DNA from: Komarekiella delphini-convector SJRDD-AB1
GTDB taxonomy: Bacteria; Cyanobacteriota; Cyanobacteriia; Cyanobacteriales; Nostocaceae
Reading direction: 5' to 3'
Length of the DNA: 48,169 bases
Assembly (NCBI RefSeq): GCF_014831675.1
Contig: NZ_VJXY01000051.1
Coordinates: 1-48,169, forward strand
Shown: positions 18,165 through 26,686 of the stretch, one piece after another
Position numbering within the stretch: position 1 is the first letter of the stretch
Layout: each line of letters opens with the position of its first letter
Made by a program: the position numbers and the translations under genes
Notes under the pieces: model-generated
Told to the model about the DNA's origin: nothing
Database searches by the model: none
Seen by the model: the letters and a program-made list of their open reading frames with translations, nothing else

Positions 18165-19238
18165 ATGTTAAACAGTCAATTAGTGTCCAATCAATACTAT
18201 ATTTACATAACGCCAGAGGAAGGGCTAATTCTTTGGAATATATACAACCCTAACCCAGCCCAATGTGGCTTTGTCGCTTATTTTGGTAAAGTGTTTCAAT
18301 TCGTAGAAAAAAACTTGAAGCACAAAGGTTTAACGTTTTACATAACAATGACTGAAATGAATGAACTGCCATCCTATGGTAAAAATGTAATTGTGGTTAT
18401 GCTAGGAGATGAATTATGTCGCATACCCAAATATGTTGATAAGGTAGGGGCAATATATAAATGCTATGGGACTAATCAAATAGTTGGATGTAATCCATTA
18501 TTCGAGCCTTCTTATCTCAACTTGGTAACAGTAATTCAATATGTGAGAAACTTAGCTATTCGCCTGCCTTGGATGATAAATTACCAGTTTAAAAAACTCA
18601 AAAGCTGGTTATCAAATACAAGTAAAATTGCTCCAATATACGACATTCCCTTGGGATACTATAACTCAGAGGATTTGCCAATAAAGAATATAGAAGACCG
18701 TCTTTATGATGTTTTTTTTGCTGGTAGTGCAACACATGAACCTTATCCTATATGGTCTTTGCAGTATTGGTTGAGAACTCCAAAGACTATTTCTCGTGAA
18801 CAAATGATATTGAATGCTAATCGTTTTCAAGAAAAACATCCTGAGTTTAAAGTTGAATCTTCCATAACTCAGGCTTTCGGCGCTACTGGTGATAGCAAAG
18901 CTGCAAACAGCTATAGTGAAAGAATGATGAATACGAAAATATGTCTCGCTCCTAGAGGAACTTCATTTGAGACATATCGTTATTATGAGGCAATTAAGTA
19001 TGGTTGTATTGTGATAACAGAAGCTTTACCTTCCAGGTGGTTCTATGATAGTTCGCCTGCGATTAAAATTACAGATTGGCGCGATTTAGAAAGTACATTA
19101 GAAAAGCTGCTGTCAAACAAGCAACTAATGCAAGAAATACACCAAAAATCTTTGAATTGGTGGAAAAGCAAATGCTCAGAAGCCGTTGTTGGTGAGTACA
19201 TTGCCAAAAATTTGAACTCATTGATTGATAGTAGATGA
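18165..19238 (+). CDS. Exostosin-family glycosyltransferase-like protein
   Basis: 357 residues, no signal peptide. The C-terminal GT47-like region is clear: MMNTKICLAPRGTSFETYRYYEAIKYGCIVITEALP, seen as ICLAPRG, then YYEAIKYGCIVI, followed by DWRDLESTLEKLL, the pattern of exostosin domains (conserved Gly-Cys-Ile-Pro-Val-type segment). The N-terminal half is less conserved and has FFAGSATHEP at about residue 185. Bacterial members add a sugar during surface polysaccharide synthesis. It closes the exopolysaccharide locus on its own transcript. Confidence 0.75.
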   Translation: MLNSQLVSNQYYIYITPEEGLILWNIYNPNPAQCGFVAYFGKVFQFVEKNLKHKGLTFYITMTEMNELPSYGKNVIVVMLGDELCRIPKYVDKVGAIYKCYGTNQIVGCNPLFEPSYLNLVTVIQYVRNLAIRLPWMINYQFKKLKSWLSNTSKIAPIYDIPLGYYNSEDLPIKNIEDRLYDVFFAGSATHEPYPIWSLQYWLRTPKTISREQMILNANRFQEKHPEFKVESSITQAFGATGDSKAANSYSERMMNTKICLAPRGTSFETYRYYEAIKYGCIVITEALPSRWFYDSSPAIKITDWRDLESTLEKLLSNKQLMQEIHQKSLNWWKSKCSEAVVGEYIAKNLNSLIDSR

Positions 19239-19533
19239 CTAAAGCTAGCTTTTTAATCTTTTCAGTTTGCGAATTTCACTAATTCTTGCTCCAAAACTTG
19301 GACAAAACCGATCGCAATCTGAATCAAAGGTTAACCTATTAAATAAATAAACGTGGCTTTACAAGTTCTGATATCTAACCCTTTGTGTAAGGACGTTCTT
19401 AAGCGTCCTCAAAATTCCCCAGTTTAATTCTTTGTTACTAGTGCGAACTTACTTACTGCTCACGATGGATGAAAATTTAATTATATGAAACACACTATAG
19501 TTGGAATTTTATTTGTTAATTGAAAATAGCATT
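19239..19533. other. Spacer after the exostosin-like gene
   Basis: Nearly 300 bases with no gene. It contains a small hairpin (AGGACG 19390-19395 / CGTCCT 19404-19409) without a T-run, so it is not a typical intrinsic terminator. Confidence 0.4.
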
Positions 19534-19881
19534 AGGAGGCTGAAATGTTTAAATTTATTGAGCGTATATTATTATGACTCGGATGTATTTCCCTATTCAG
19601 TTGCTAACGAGAGTCTGGGAGGGAAAAGATTATTGGCTCCTTTGTAGTGTGCTGCCAAGAATGCAGACGGTTGGTTTTCCAATGCAGATATTCTAATTAA
19701 AATTCGCAATCTTTGGCGGTTTGCCATTTCTGCGGATGAGCGCTACGGTTCTATTTATAATCGGGGTATTGCTAACGCGATCGTTGATCGCATGAATGCT
19801 GCACATCCTATCCCGCAATCTCGCAACAAACCTCTCAGTTCATATAACTGTTTGAAAGCAACTATGTTATTGGTAAGCTGA
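19534..19881 (+). pseudogene. Decayed gene: strong ribosome binding site, broken frame and C-terminal remnant
   Basis: A perfect AGGAGG (19534-19539) precedes an ATG at 19545 that reaches a stop after only 10 codons (19577). An overlapping ATGA start at 19574 gives another short frame. The frame 19648-19881 is open for 77 codons with no start and has protein-like composition (ADGWFSNADIL, NLWRFAISADERYGSIYNRG). I do not recognise the parent family. The pattern fits a gene broken by frameshift and stop. Confidence 0.45.
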
Positions 19882-19964
19882 GATTGTAGTGATCTGCGAT
19901 AACAGGCATTAATTGCGATCGCTACCCCCACAGATCAACAGGCAGAACATAGCATAGGGCGTCA

Positions 19965-20765
19965 ATGCAAAAACTCCTTTTTAATGACAGAGATAGATTT
20001 AGAGCGCAAGCCCTATTCCTTGGTCAGGAGATTAACCTACAAACATTGCAGAATTACGTCTGCTTGGGGACAATGCCACTAATGGTTACAGTAGGTAAAC
20101 ACGGCTGTGCTGTGCTGCTGGGCTATGGTGCAGTTGTTCTGTTTAACCTTGAACCTGTGGAAAAGGTAGCCTTCTTAACTGAACTATCCTCTCAAGTTAG
20201 CGAATCTTTTGCCAACCCGGAGACGGAAGAGGTGGAAGTTCATCTCAACGTGACGGAAAGTGAGCGAGTCAAGGAAGGAAAAATTTTACTGCATGAATTT
20301 AGTATTGAACGCTTGCAGATAGTCGCTGATATTCTCGCTAAGAGTGTTGTGCTGTCTCATTATGAAACTAGCCTAGCCACTGTATTTGATCAAATTGAAC
20401 CGTTTGCAGCTAGTCTCCAGCGGGAAAACAGGAGTAGACGGCAGAGCCGGGAATTACTGCGTCAACTTGGGACTACCCTGTTAGTTCAACATAAAATTGT
20501 GGGTCGAGTAGAGATCATCGATAAGCCGGAGTTGCTCTGGGAATCCCCACAGCTAGAAAACTTATATCTGCGCTTGGAGGATGAATACGAAATTCGTGAG
20601 CGTCACAATGCGCTGGAACGCAAATTAGAGCTAATTTCTCAAACTGCACAAACGGTGCTAGAGTTCATGCAGCATAGCAGTAGCCAGCGAGTAGAGTGGT
20701 ATGTGGTGATTCTGATTGTGGTAGAGATTCTGCTGTCACTGTACGACATTATTTTCAAAGGCTAA
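19965..20765 (+). CDS. RMD1/DUF155 (YagE) family membrane-anchored protein
   Basis: 266 residues. The family, conserved from bacteria to yeast Rmd1 and mitochondrial/chloroplast proteins, has a soluble domain and one C-terminal membrane helix. Here the soluble part has the signature GKHGCAVLLGYGAVVLFNL, then ADILAKSVVLSHYE, and the late PELLWESPQLENLYLRLEDEYEIRERHNALERKLELI segment, seen in pieces. The C-terminus VEWYVVILIVVEILLSLYDIIF is the usual anchor. Bacterial function is not established. No operon partner: the previous sequence is decayed and the next gene starts about 280 bp on. Confidence 0.88.
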   Translation: MQKLLFNDRDRFRAQALFLGQEINLQTLQNYVCLGTMPLMVTVGKHGCAVLLGYGAVVLFNLEPVEKVAFLTELSSQVSESFANPETEEVEVHLNVTESERVKEGKILLHEFSIERLQIVADILAKSVVLSHYETSLATVFDQIEPFAASLQRENRSRRQSRELLRQLGTTLLVQHKIVGRVEIIDKPELLWESPQLENLYLRLEDEYEIRERHNALERKLELISQTAQTVLEFMQHSSSQRVEWYVVILIVVEILLSLYDIIFKG

Positions 20766-21046
20766 GGTTAATAACAGTAAATATTTCTTATGAATATATC
20801 TCATTACTTCTGAAGATAGATAAATTCGCAGTGCAAAAATATCTAAAATTATATCAAAATAGTAATTAAATGTCTAAAATTATATTGCAAAAAATACTTG
20901 TAAATATCAAAATTGAGAATAGAAATGACGGTTTTGTTGATGTTTATCGCATAAATTAGTTTATACAAAAAGCAATCAAATTTTAATAGTATTCATAGCT
21001 TTTACCAACTATTTTGATATACATTGAACAGCGTATTCATAGAAAA

Positions 21047-22549
21047 ATGAAACAATTAGCAAAAATCTTATACAGTAAATTTTTGCATCGATTTCAGCGG
21101 ATTTTAGAAAATATTCCCCATAATTCAAATCCCAGTCAAACTAAGATTACTGAAGATGAAGATTTTCTAGACCATTCAACTGCTCAACCAAAAAAGCAAA
21201 TTCCTTTTAAAGTCACATTTAAGAAAGATGTTCCAAAGTCAATATTAGGTTATCGCCAGCCTCTACGAAAACCCCAGCAGTTCAAAAAAGCTTCATTGTT
21301 CCCTGATGGTAAGACTAATATTGCCGCTTTATCTCTAATTCTACATGGAGTTGCTGATGTCTTATCTCAAAAAATGAATCTGTCCTGGAAAACTGGAATA
21401 AGTAGGACTTTCAGCTATGAAAAAGAAGTTGAAGGCACAAAAGAAAAAATCTTTTACTATGTAACGGATAATCCCGAAAACCCACAACCAGAAACTCTGG
21501 CTGAAGAAACTGCCTTAGTTGTTATAGACCAATTTGACCCAAGAGCATGTGCTATTCACCTGATTTACTGTGCTTTAGTAGCCAACTTAGAAAAACCTTG
21601 GGAAGGTAATTTTGCCATTGATGACAAGCAGTTACTTGAATATACAGGACTTGTCAAACGTAGAGATTTATGCAAACATGAAAAGCTAAGTATTTTGTAC
21701 CAATTATTACGGCAACCTGCTCAAATATTAGCCTGTATTGCATGGCCTAAACGAGGGAAAGTAGGAGACTTTACTGTTGCTGATTTAAAGATTTGGGACG
21801 TTAGTATAATCAGAGATTTTAAAACAGATAAAGCTGGTAATAGCAAACTGGTGGGCTTAAAAGTCATAGGTCAGCCTGGAGCATGGACAAAATACTTTCT
21901 CAATAAGTCTAACTATTACTCTAATACTGGAATTATCACAAAGAAAACTGTACAAAAACTATTTAGCATTGGCAAACAAAATGCTGGTGCAGCTAGAATG
22001 CTAGTCTGGCTAACCTTCCAAATTCAACCAGGATATCAGAATTGCGTAATGGGCAAAACTCTGATGGAAATTGCTTATGGCGCAGACAAATTGTTAACAG
22101 TGGAGCAAGACAATCAGCTGAGACGACAAATAGCTGATGATTTTGAAACTGACTTGAAAGTTGTCAAAGAAGCAGGATGGCAAGTAGATTTGGAAACAGA
22201 AGCAGCTTGGTTAATAAGTAGCAATTGCACTAAAAGACCAATAGGCTACTGGAATGAATTACTAAATACTAAATGGCATTTTCATGTACCAGCAGAAGTA
22301 CAGGAATGCTTGATGAACTCAAGTCAGCCAAGCAAAGACAATATTCAGCACAACAGCTATGTTCAGCCTCCAACTGGCAATGTTATTAGAGAAGCTAGAA
22401 AAACCAAAGGCTGGTCTAGAGCATTTTTTGCGTCAACAATGGGTAAAAGTATTTCTTGGGTTGATGCAGTAGAGACGGATACACGTAAGGTTTCTCAGAA
22501 AGATATGCCCAAGTTACTTAACATATTGGAACTACATTTAATCTCTTGA
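21047..22549 (+). CDS. Unrecognised 500-aa protein with C-terminal HTH; possibly replication-initiator-like
   Basis: About 500 residues from the ATG at 21047 (an in-frame TTG at 21014 is less likely). The N-terminal 60 residues are basic and low in structure. The middle (about 150-240) has a pattern seen in winged-helix initiator proteins: DPRACAIHLIYCALV, then FAIDDKQLLEYTGL, then KLSILYQLLRQPAQIL. The last 60 residues are an XRE/Cro-like HTH (VIREARKTKGWSRAFFASTMGKS, ISWVDAVETDTRKVS). I know no named family for the whole. A plasmid-type or integrated-element Rep or regulator is a guess from pattern only. It converges on the Uma2 gene with a 5-bp gap. Confidence 0.5.
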   Translation: MKQLAKILYSKFLHRFQRILENIPHNSNPSQTKITEDEDFLDHSTAQPKKQIPFKVTFKKDVPKSILGYRQPLRKPQQFKKASLFPDGKTNIAALSLILHGVADVLSQKMNLSWKTGISRTFSYEKEVEGTKEKIFYYVTDNPENPQPETLAEETALVVIDQFDPRACAIHLIYCALVANLEKPWEGNFAIDDKQLLEYTGLVKRRDLCKHEKLSILYQLLRQPAQILACIAWPKRGKVGDFTVADLKIWDVSIIRDFKTDKAGNSKLVGLKVIGQPGAWTKYFLNKSNYYSNTGIITKKTVQKLFSIGKQNAGAARMLVWLTFQIQPGYQNCVMGKTLMEIAYGADKLLTVEQDNQLRRQIADDFETDLKVVKEAGWQVDLETEAAWLISSNCTKRPIGYWNELLNTKWHFHVPAEVQECLMNSSQPSKDNIQHNSYVQPPTGNVIREARKTKGWSRAFFASTMGKSISWVDAVETDTRKVSQKDMPKLLNILELHLIS

Positions 22550-22554
22550 GACAG

Positions 22555-23343
22555 CTAATCTAAATCGGGTTCAACGCCGAGCGATCGCAATTGTGCTATT
22601 AACCTTTCTGTCCGTTGTCTTTCTTGTTCTGCGCGTTGTCTTTCCTGTTCTGCACGTTGTCTTTCTTGTTCTGCGCGTCGTCCTTCCTGTTCTGTAAAAG
22701 TTAATACCCAGTTGCCTGTCCCATCATACCAACGTAACCAAGGCTGCTCAATATCTTGATAGCGTCCCTGCCATACACCCAAACCTAATTCTAGTTCTGG
22801 TATCCAGAAGCGTGGTTGTGACAACGCTACCTCAGCATAACGTCCGCCATCTAACTTAAACACCCTTAACTGATATTTGTAGCGGTCAAACACAGCATAA
22901 TAGGGAATCCGCAAAATTTGCTCATACACTTCCCACTTTCCTGGCGGTTGCTCGATATCCCGCAATGTTTGCCCCAAGTCTTCTTTTTCAGTACCGGGAG
23001 ACAGTAACTCAATCACAATAAAAGGATAAACTCCCTCTTGCCAAACCACATAACTTAAGCGTAAATCTCTTTGTTCATAGAGACGGGAAACACCCAAGAC
23101 AGCAAACCAATCTGGTCGCTTATGCCATAACGGATTGCGCGAATCGTAATACAAATTTAAATCACTAGCAACAAAAATCTCGTCGCTAGGATAATTTGGC
23201 GGACAAAAGCTTGCGTCCAAAAGACGAGGTTGCAATAAATGAAACTGATCAGGTAAACCAGGCTCCTCTGGATCTTCACTGGGAAGATCATACATGGTCG
23301 GCAATACTTCTTTTGGAGAACGTGGCGGGTCGGTTTGATACAT
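22555..23343 (-). CDS. Uma2 family endonuclease-like protein (DUF820) with coiled-coil tail
   Basis: 262 residues. The PD-(D/E)xK-type Uma2 core is visible: KRPDWFAVLGV (Asp), FIVIELLSPGTEKEDLG (Glu and Lys), then YYAVFDRYKYQLRVF and the closing FWIPELELGLGVWQG. Such proteins are very abundant in cyanobacteria and their role is unsettled. The tail carries three tandem heptads (EQERQRA, EQERQRA, EQERQRT), a highly charged coiled coil, encoded by near-identical 21-nt repeats. The start at 23343 lies about 70 bp from a nonamer tandem repeat. Confidence 0.88.
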   Translation of the reverse strand: MYQTDPPRSPKEVLPTMYDLPSEDPEEPGLPDQFHLLQPRLLDASFCPPNYPSDEIFVASDLNLYYDSRNPLWHKRPDWFAVLGVSRLYEQRDLRLSYVVWQEGVYPFIVIELLSPGTEKEDLGQTLRDIEQPPGKWEVYEQILRIPYYAVFDRYKYQLRVFKLDGGRYAEVALSQPRFWIPELELGLGVWQGRYQDIEQPWLRWYDGTGNWVLTFTEQEGRRAEQERQRAEQERQRAEQERQRTERLIAQLRSLGVEPDLD

Positions 23344-23414
23344 CGGGAAGCAGTCCTAAAGACGAGACTCTCAGATCTATTATGGAACGTGGGGTTGGTT
23401 AAAGAAGAGTAGAG

Positions 23415-23477
23415 AAGCAGGGGAAGCAGGGGAAGCAGGGGAAGCAGGGGAAGCAGGGGAAGCAGGGGAAGCAGGGG
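23415..23477. repeat. Nonamer tandem repeat, seven copies of AAGCAGGGG
   Basis: Seven perfect head-to-tail copies of a 9-nt unit with strong purine strand bias, in the divergent spacer between the Uma2 and Rieske genes. Copy number is expected to vary between strains. A related G-rich repeat lies at the right edge of the window. Confidence 0.9.
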
Positions 23478-23576
23478 AAGAACAAATAACTCCTATCTCC
23501 TATCTCCTAACTACCCGATCGCAGTGGTAACAATTGCGGGAAACTGAAAGCAGATATATTAGGAAAGGAGAACCTA

Positions 23577-23936
23577 ATGAGCTGGACTAAAGTTCTTGCA
23601 GTTGAAGCGCTTTCCCCAGGTGCGCGACAAGTGGTGAAAGTTGGCAACCAGAGTATACTGCTTTTGAACCACGAAAATCAGTTTTATGCAGTTAATAGCT
23701 CTTGTCCTCACTTAAATTTGCCTTTGAAAAAGGGGAAAATTAATGAAGCAGGTGCGATCGTTTGTCCTTTTCATCGTAGTGCTTATGACTTGCGTACTGG
23801 TGAAGTACAAAACTGGTGTCCCTGGCCGCCTGGTGTAGGTAAGGTACTCTCGTTGGTTTCACAAGAAAAAACATTGCCAGTGTTTCCTGTTCGTGTAGCA
23901 GAAGGTAGTATCTGGATTGATTTGCAAGAGAAATAA
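23577..23936 (+). CDS. Rieske-type [2Fe-2S] ferredoxin
   Basis: 119 residues with a strong AGGAAAGGAG ribosome binding site. The cluster ligands are complete: CPHLNLPL (Cys-x-His) and CPFHRSAYDLRTGEV (Cys-x2-His), 20 or so residues apart. The rest, GNQSILLLNHENQFYAVNSSC and VRVAEGSIWIDL, matches the small stand-alone Rieske domain. It has no signal peptide or membrane helix, so it is a soluble electron carrier or the ferredoxin part of an oxygenase. A same-strand methyltransferase follows 100 bp later; no oxygenase subunit is present here. Confidence 0.92.
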   Translation: MSWTKVLAVEALSPGARQVVKVGNQSILLLNHENQFYAVNSSCPHLNLPLKKGKINEAGAIVCPFHRSAYDLRTGEVQNWCPWPPGVGKVLSLVSQEKTLPVFPVRVAEGSIWIDLQEK

Positions 23937-24038
23937 TAGGTAAGTGGAGTAAGGGAAGCTGGGGGAATTTTTATAACTCCTGTCTCCCATCTCCCATCTC
24001 CTACCTCCTTAACACACAACTTAAATACTAATTAACGT

Positions 24039-24725
24039 ATGAGTGAAAAACCACCAGAAACCTTACAGCAGAGAGTTAAACAGTTAGCCACTCAAGCAGT
24101 ACAACAATCAAATCCATCAGCGTGGTTTGATGTTTTATATGCCGAATCTAATGGCGATGTAACTCAAATTCCTTGGGCAAAGTTAGCGCCGCACCCCTAT
24201 CTTCAAGATTGGTTAACTCATGCTTCTCAAGGCGAGGGGCGTTCAGCGCTGGTAATTGGTTGTGGTTTGGGGGATGATGCAGAAGCTTTGGTACAGAAGG
24301 GATTTCAGGTAACGGCCTTTGATATTTCTCCTACTGCTGTTGCTTGGTGTCAGCAACGATTTCCTGATTCTCGTGTCACCTACGTAGTTGCAGATTTATT
24401 GGCAGTTCCTACGCAATGGTATCAGGCTTTTGACTTAGTTGTAGAATCTCGGAATATCCAAGCTTTACCCTTGAGTATACGCTCAACAGTCATTGGGTCA
24501 GTTGCCTCTATGGTTGCAGTCGGGGGAACCTTATTGATAATTACTCGGTTTCGGGACACTGAAGCACAACCCGATGGCCCTCCTTGGGCTTTGTCTAACT
24601 CCGAACTTGGACAGTTTGAGGAGTTGGGATTAGATGAGGTTAGCCGTGTTTTATTTTTTGAGTCAGATAAAACTCATATTAAACAACTTCGGCTTGAATA
24701 TCATCAGCTTGGCTTGCAAAATTGA
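24039..24725 (+). CDS. Class I SAM methyltransferase, thiopurine-methyltransferase-like
   Basis: 228 residues. Motif I is ALVIGCGLGDDAEAL (about 69-83), followed by VTAFDISPTAVAWCQQRFP (acidic motif II) and VVADLLAVP. The upstream FDVLYAESNGDVTQIPWAKLAPHP matches the TPMT-like group, and LLIITRF with PDGPPWALS the later strands. Such enzymes methylate small thiols, halides or selenium/tellurium compounds in some bacteria; the substrate here is unknown. It follows the Rieske gene on the same strand and may share its promoter. Confidence 0.85.
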   Translation: MSEKPPETLQQRVKQLATQAVQQSNPSAWFDVLYAESNGDVTQIPWAKLAPHPYLQDWLTHASQGEGRSALVIGCGLGDDAEALVQKGFQVTAFDISPTAVAWCQQRFPDSRVTYVVADLLAVPTQWYQAFDLVVESRNIQALPLSIRSTVIGSVASMVAVGGTLLIITRFRDTEAQPDGPPWALSNSELGQFEELGLDEVSRVLFFESDKTHIKQLRLEYHQLGLQN

Positions 24726-24917
24726 GCAAAATAAGTGCGCGATATACTGAAATGAGCAAGCAATATGCCTTCTTGCTTGCTGAATCTACCGAAATGAGTA
24801 AGCGTTTAGGCATTTTGAGGAAGCAATCAGGTATTTCTTATTCTCATGCTGAGCATGGGCATGAATTACAGCAATTTTCATGTTTTTAGACCACACTCTT
24901 GATTTCTCTGTGTGGCT
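24726..24917. other. Spacer with short internal direct repeats
   Basis: CTGAAATGAGCAAGC near 24748 recurs as CCGAAATGAGTAAGC near 24788. I see no gene. It leads into the GC-rich repeat at 24918. Confidence 0.35.
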
Positions 24918-25016
24918 CTGTCTTTAAAAGTTTCCTACGGCGGGAAACCCCGAAGTTCTGAGCGCCGGACGCCGGCGCTCAGACTTCTCTCCGCCTACAG
25001 AACTTTTCGCTGCGCC
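24918..25016. repeat. GC-rich dispersed repeat, reverse-oriented relative of 1225-1480
   Basis: The series CTGTCTTtAAAAGTTTCCTaCGGcGGGAAACCC at 24918-24950 (seen in parts) and CAGAACTTTTCGCTgCG at about 24998-25014 matches, with a few changes, the reverse complement of the 1391-1440 unit. A perfect 12-bp hairpin (TCTGAGCGCCGG / CCGGCGCTCAGA, loop ACG) lies inside at 24957-24983. Confidence 0.75.
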
Positions 25017-25111
25017 TCTGCGTGAAATCAAAAAAACGTGGTACATTTACCTAAAAATAGCTGTAAAAAGGTCTGCCGCCCAACGTTATAGTGAAGGCAG
25101 TAGCCCCAAAA

Positions 25112-25158
25112 AGATGTCAGAAAGCTACAATATGTTACCTAAACTTTGCCTGACATCT
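25112..25158. other. Inverted repeat in spacer, possible RNA hairpin
   Basis: AGATGTCAG (25112-25120) and CTGACATCT (25150-25158) are perfect 9-bp arms with a 29-nt loop, about 125 bp before the small gene at 25284. It could be part of a small RNA or leader; nothing further supports it. Confidence 0.3.
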
Positions 25159-25283
25159 CATGTAGTTCTGATTGAGAGAAAATAGAAATGCAGGCAACGA
25201 GGGCTAGATAAAAAACAGCCTATGCTTTCACAGTTGCTCAACGCCTCAGATAACTTTACACGATCTATTAATGGAGGTGTAGA

Positions 25284-25397
25284 ATGATTAACAATTTTCC
25301 CTTAGATGATTTTGCTACTTATCTGATTACCAAAATCAGCTTGTTAATTTTAGTACTACTAATACTGTTAGCGGTATCTGCGGCTCCAGCTATTTAA
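25284..25397 (+). CDS. 37-aa single-helix membrane peptide
   Basis: A short frame with a strong GGAGGTG ribosome binding site six bases before the ATG. The peptide has a polar, acidic N-terminus (MINNFPLDDFATYLITK) and a hydrophobic helix (ISLLILVLLILLAVSAAPAI) running to the end. The size and layout resemble small thylakoid subunits (Psa, Psb, Ndh types), but I do not recognise a specific one. It precedes a secreted protein gene by 67 bp on the same strand. Confidence 0.55.
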   Translation: MINNFPLDDFATYLITKISLLILVLLILLAVSAAPAI

Positions 25398-25464
25398 AGA
25401 TTAGCCGATTTCAACCTCAAATCTCTCAAAAACGCCAGCCTTCCAAAGAGTTGGATGTGAGATT

Positions 25465-26040
25465 ATGCATAGAAGCAATCTCTTATCGTTGGGTGTAGTT
25501 TTTGCAACCTTACTAGCAGGTTCGCTAATTTCTTACAGCCAAGTTAAAAGTAAACAAATTCTATCTTCTGTAAACCAAAATTGGGTTCTAGACCGGCCAG
25601 TTAATATTGCAAGTTTAGCAAATAGCAATTATCAGTTTTGTAGTCAACCTGACCCCAAAGATTGGCGAGACGGGGCTGGAGTTTGTTTCAATTTTAATAA
25701 GACGGGAAATCGCGTTGAAGGATATTACGGCTATCCTCATTCAGATCATTTTATCTGTATTCGAGGGGCAGTAAATGGCAATTGCATCATAGGTGAAGCT
25801 TTGGCGATATCATGGGCTGGTAATCAGTGGGAAAACAGACCAGAATCTTTATTGAAGTGGGATTCAGAGGGGCGCTTGACACTCAGCCAGGGATATTTGA
25901 TTACTACCCTTGATGATAATCGGGATGATATTAAGTGGATTTTGTACCGTAATGCTTCACTTAATGTTGAAGGATTTTATCAATATAATCGCCCTCGCAT
26001 GACATCTCCATCTCAGCTATGTGATTGGAAGGCAAAGTAG
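25465..26040 (+). CDS. Secreted protein of unknown function
   Basis: 191 residues. The N-terminus (MHRSNLLSLGVVFATLLAGSLISY) is a probable signal peptide or anchor. The mature part has four or five Cys (FCSQ, VCFNF, ICIRG, NCIIG, LCDW) that could form disulfides, and motifs NRVEGYYGYPHSD and NVEGFYQYNRPRM that look like two halves of an internal repeat (VEGYYGY / VEGFYQY). This matches periplasmic proteins of cyanobacteria with no assigned role. It may be co-transcribed with the 37-aa peptide gene. Confidence 0.65.
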   Translation: MHRSNLLSLGVVFATLLAGSLISYSQVKSKQILSSVNQNWVLDRPVNIASLANSNYQFCSQPDPKDWRDGAGVCFNFNKTGNRVEGYYGYPHSDHFICIRGAVNGNCIIGEALAISWAGNQWENRPESLLKWDSEGRLTLSQGYLITTLDDNRDDIKWILYRNASLNVEGFYQYNRPRMTSPSQLCDWKAK

Positions 26041-26044
26041 CAAA

Positions 26045-26209
26045 TTAACTTGCATGTTCCCAGTCACTCAGTAACTCGTGTTCTTGCTTTGTTTTGTTGC
26101 GTTTGCGGAGTGGTACTTTAGGAGAGCCAACATCCACATCTGCAAAAGACTGTTTCTTGTTGGCTGATTTGTTTTCTTTTGTATTTGTTCTGATTTGTGT
26201 GCTTGTCAT
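26045..26209 (-). CDS. 54-aa basic, hydrophilic protein (tentative)
   Basis: A short frame convergent with the secreted protein gene, stops 5 bp apart. The peptide is Lys/Arg-rich in two patches (TKENKSANKKQ and PLRKRNKTKQE), with an acidic middle (FADVDVGSP), and ends ELLSDWEHAS. There is no clear ribosome binding site. Composition looks like a real small protein, but no family is recognised. Confidence 0.35.
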   Translation of the reverse strand: MTSTQIRTNTKENKSANKKQSFADVDVGSPKVPLRKRNKTKQEHELLSDWEHAS

Positions 26210-26686
26210 TGGTGATAAATTTGAAATTAAGATTTGAGCATCAATAATTTATAACATCAATTTCTAAAGGGCAAATTTCGGAAGATGGATATTAGTTGTT
26301 TTTTAGGCGATCGCTATACCGTGGGAACGCTTAATATATTGGTAATACCTGTAGCAATACTGTTCAGCCTAGGACTATTAAAAAGAATGTTATCAACCTA
26401 AAAACGTGACATTACAAGGTATCTACTGCAACGTATCTTATTTAGCAAGGTCTAACGATAAGCCTTTCGGCTATTTCCTTCCTTGGTTTTGGATATCAGT
26501 ATCCAAGTTAGGAAATTCTTGCTTGTTGGAAGATTTGTTGAGGTGTAATTTGTAGCCCTTCAAGTAGGGAATCTTCTAAACTCTCATTACCGCGTTTGGT
26601 TTGAGGGAAAATATCTGAATAAAAAATAGTAATAGGTTTTGCTCTACTCGTTGAACTTGAGCTTTATTCGCGTAGTCATCTCCTGT
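26210..26686. other. Decayed spacer
   Basis: No intact gene. A leftward frame without a start (26508 to about 26660, with KPITIFYSDIFPQTK and EDSLLEGLQITPQQ) has protein-like content and may be a gene remnant. A hairpin near 26455-26530 (AACTTGGATACTGATATCCAA) is also present. The IS element inserted just to the right. Confidence 0.35.

Noticed and set aside
3933-19238. Assignment to the heterocyst envelope (hep) or hormogonium (hps) polysaccharide locus
   Set aside because: No gene unique to either locus is recognised, so the polymer is left unnamed.
23945-24010. CTCCCATCTCC-type short tandem words
   Set aside because: Low-complexity spacer; too short and irregular to call a repeat element.
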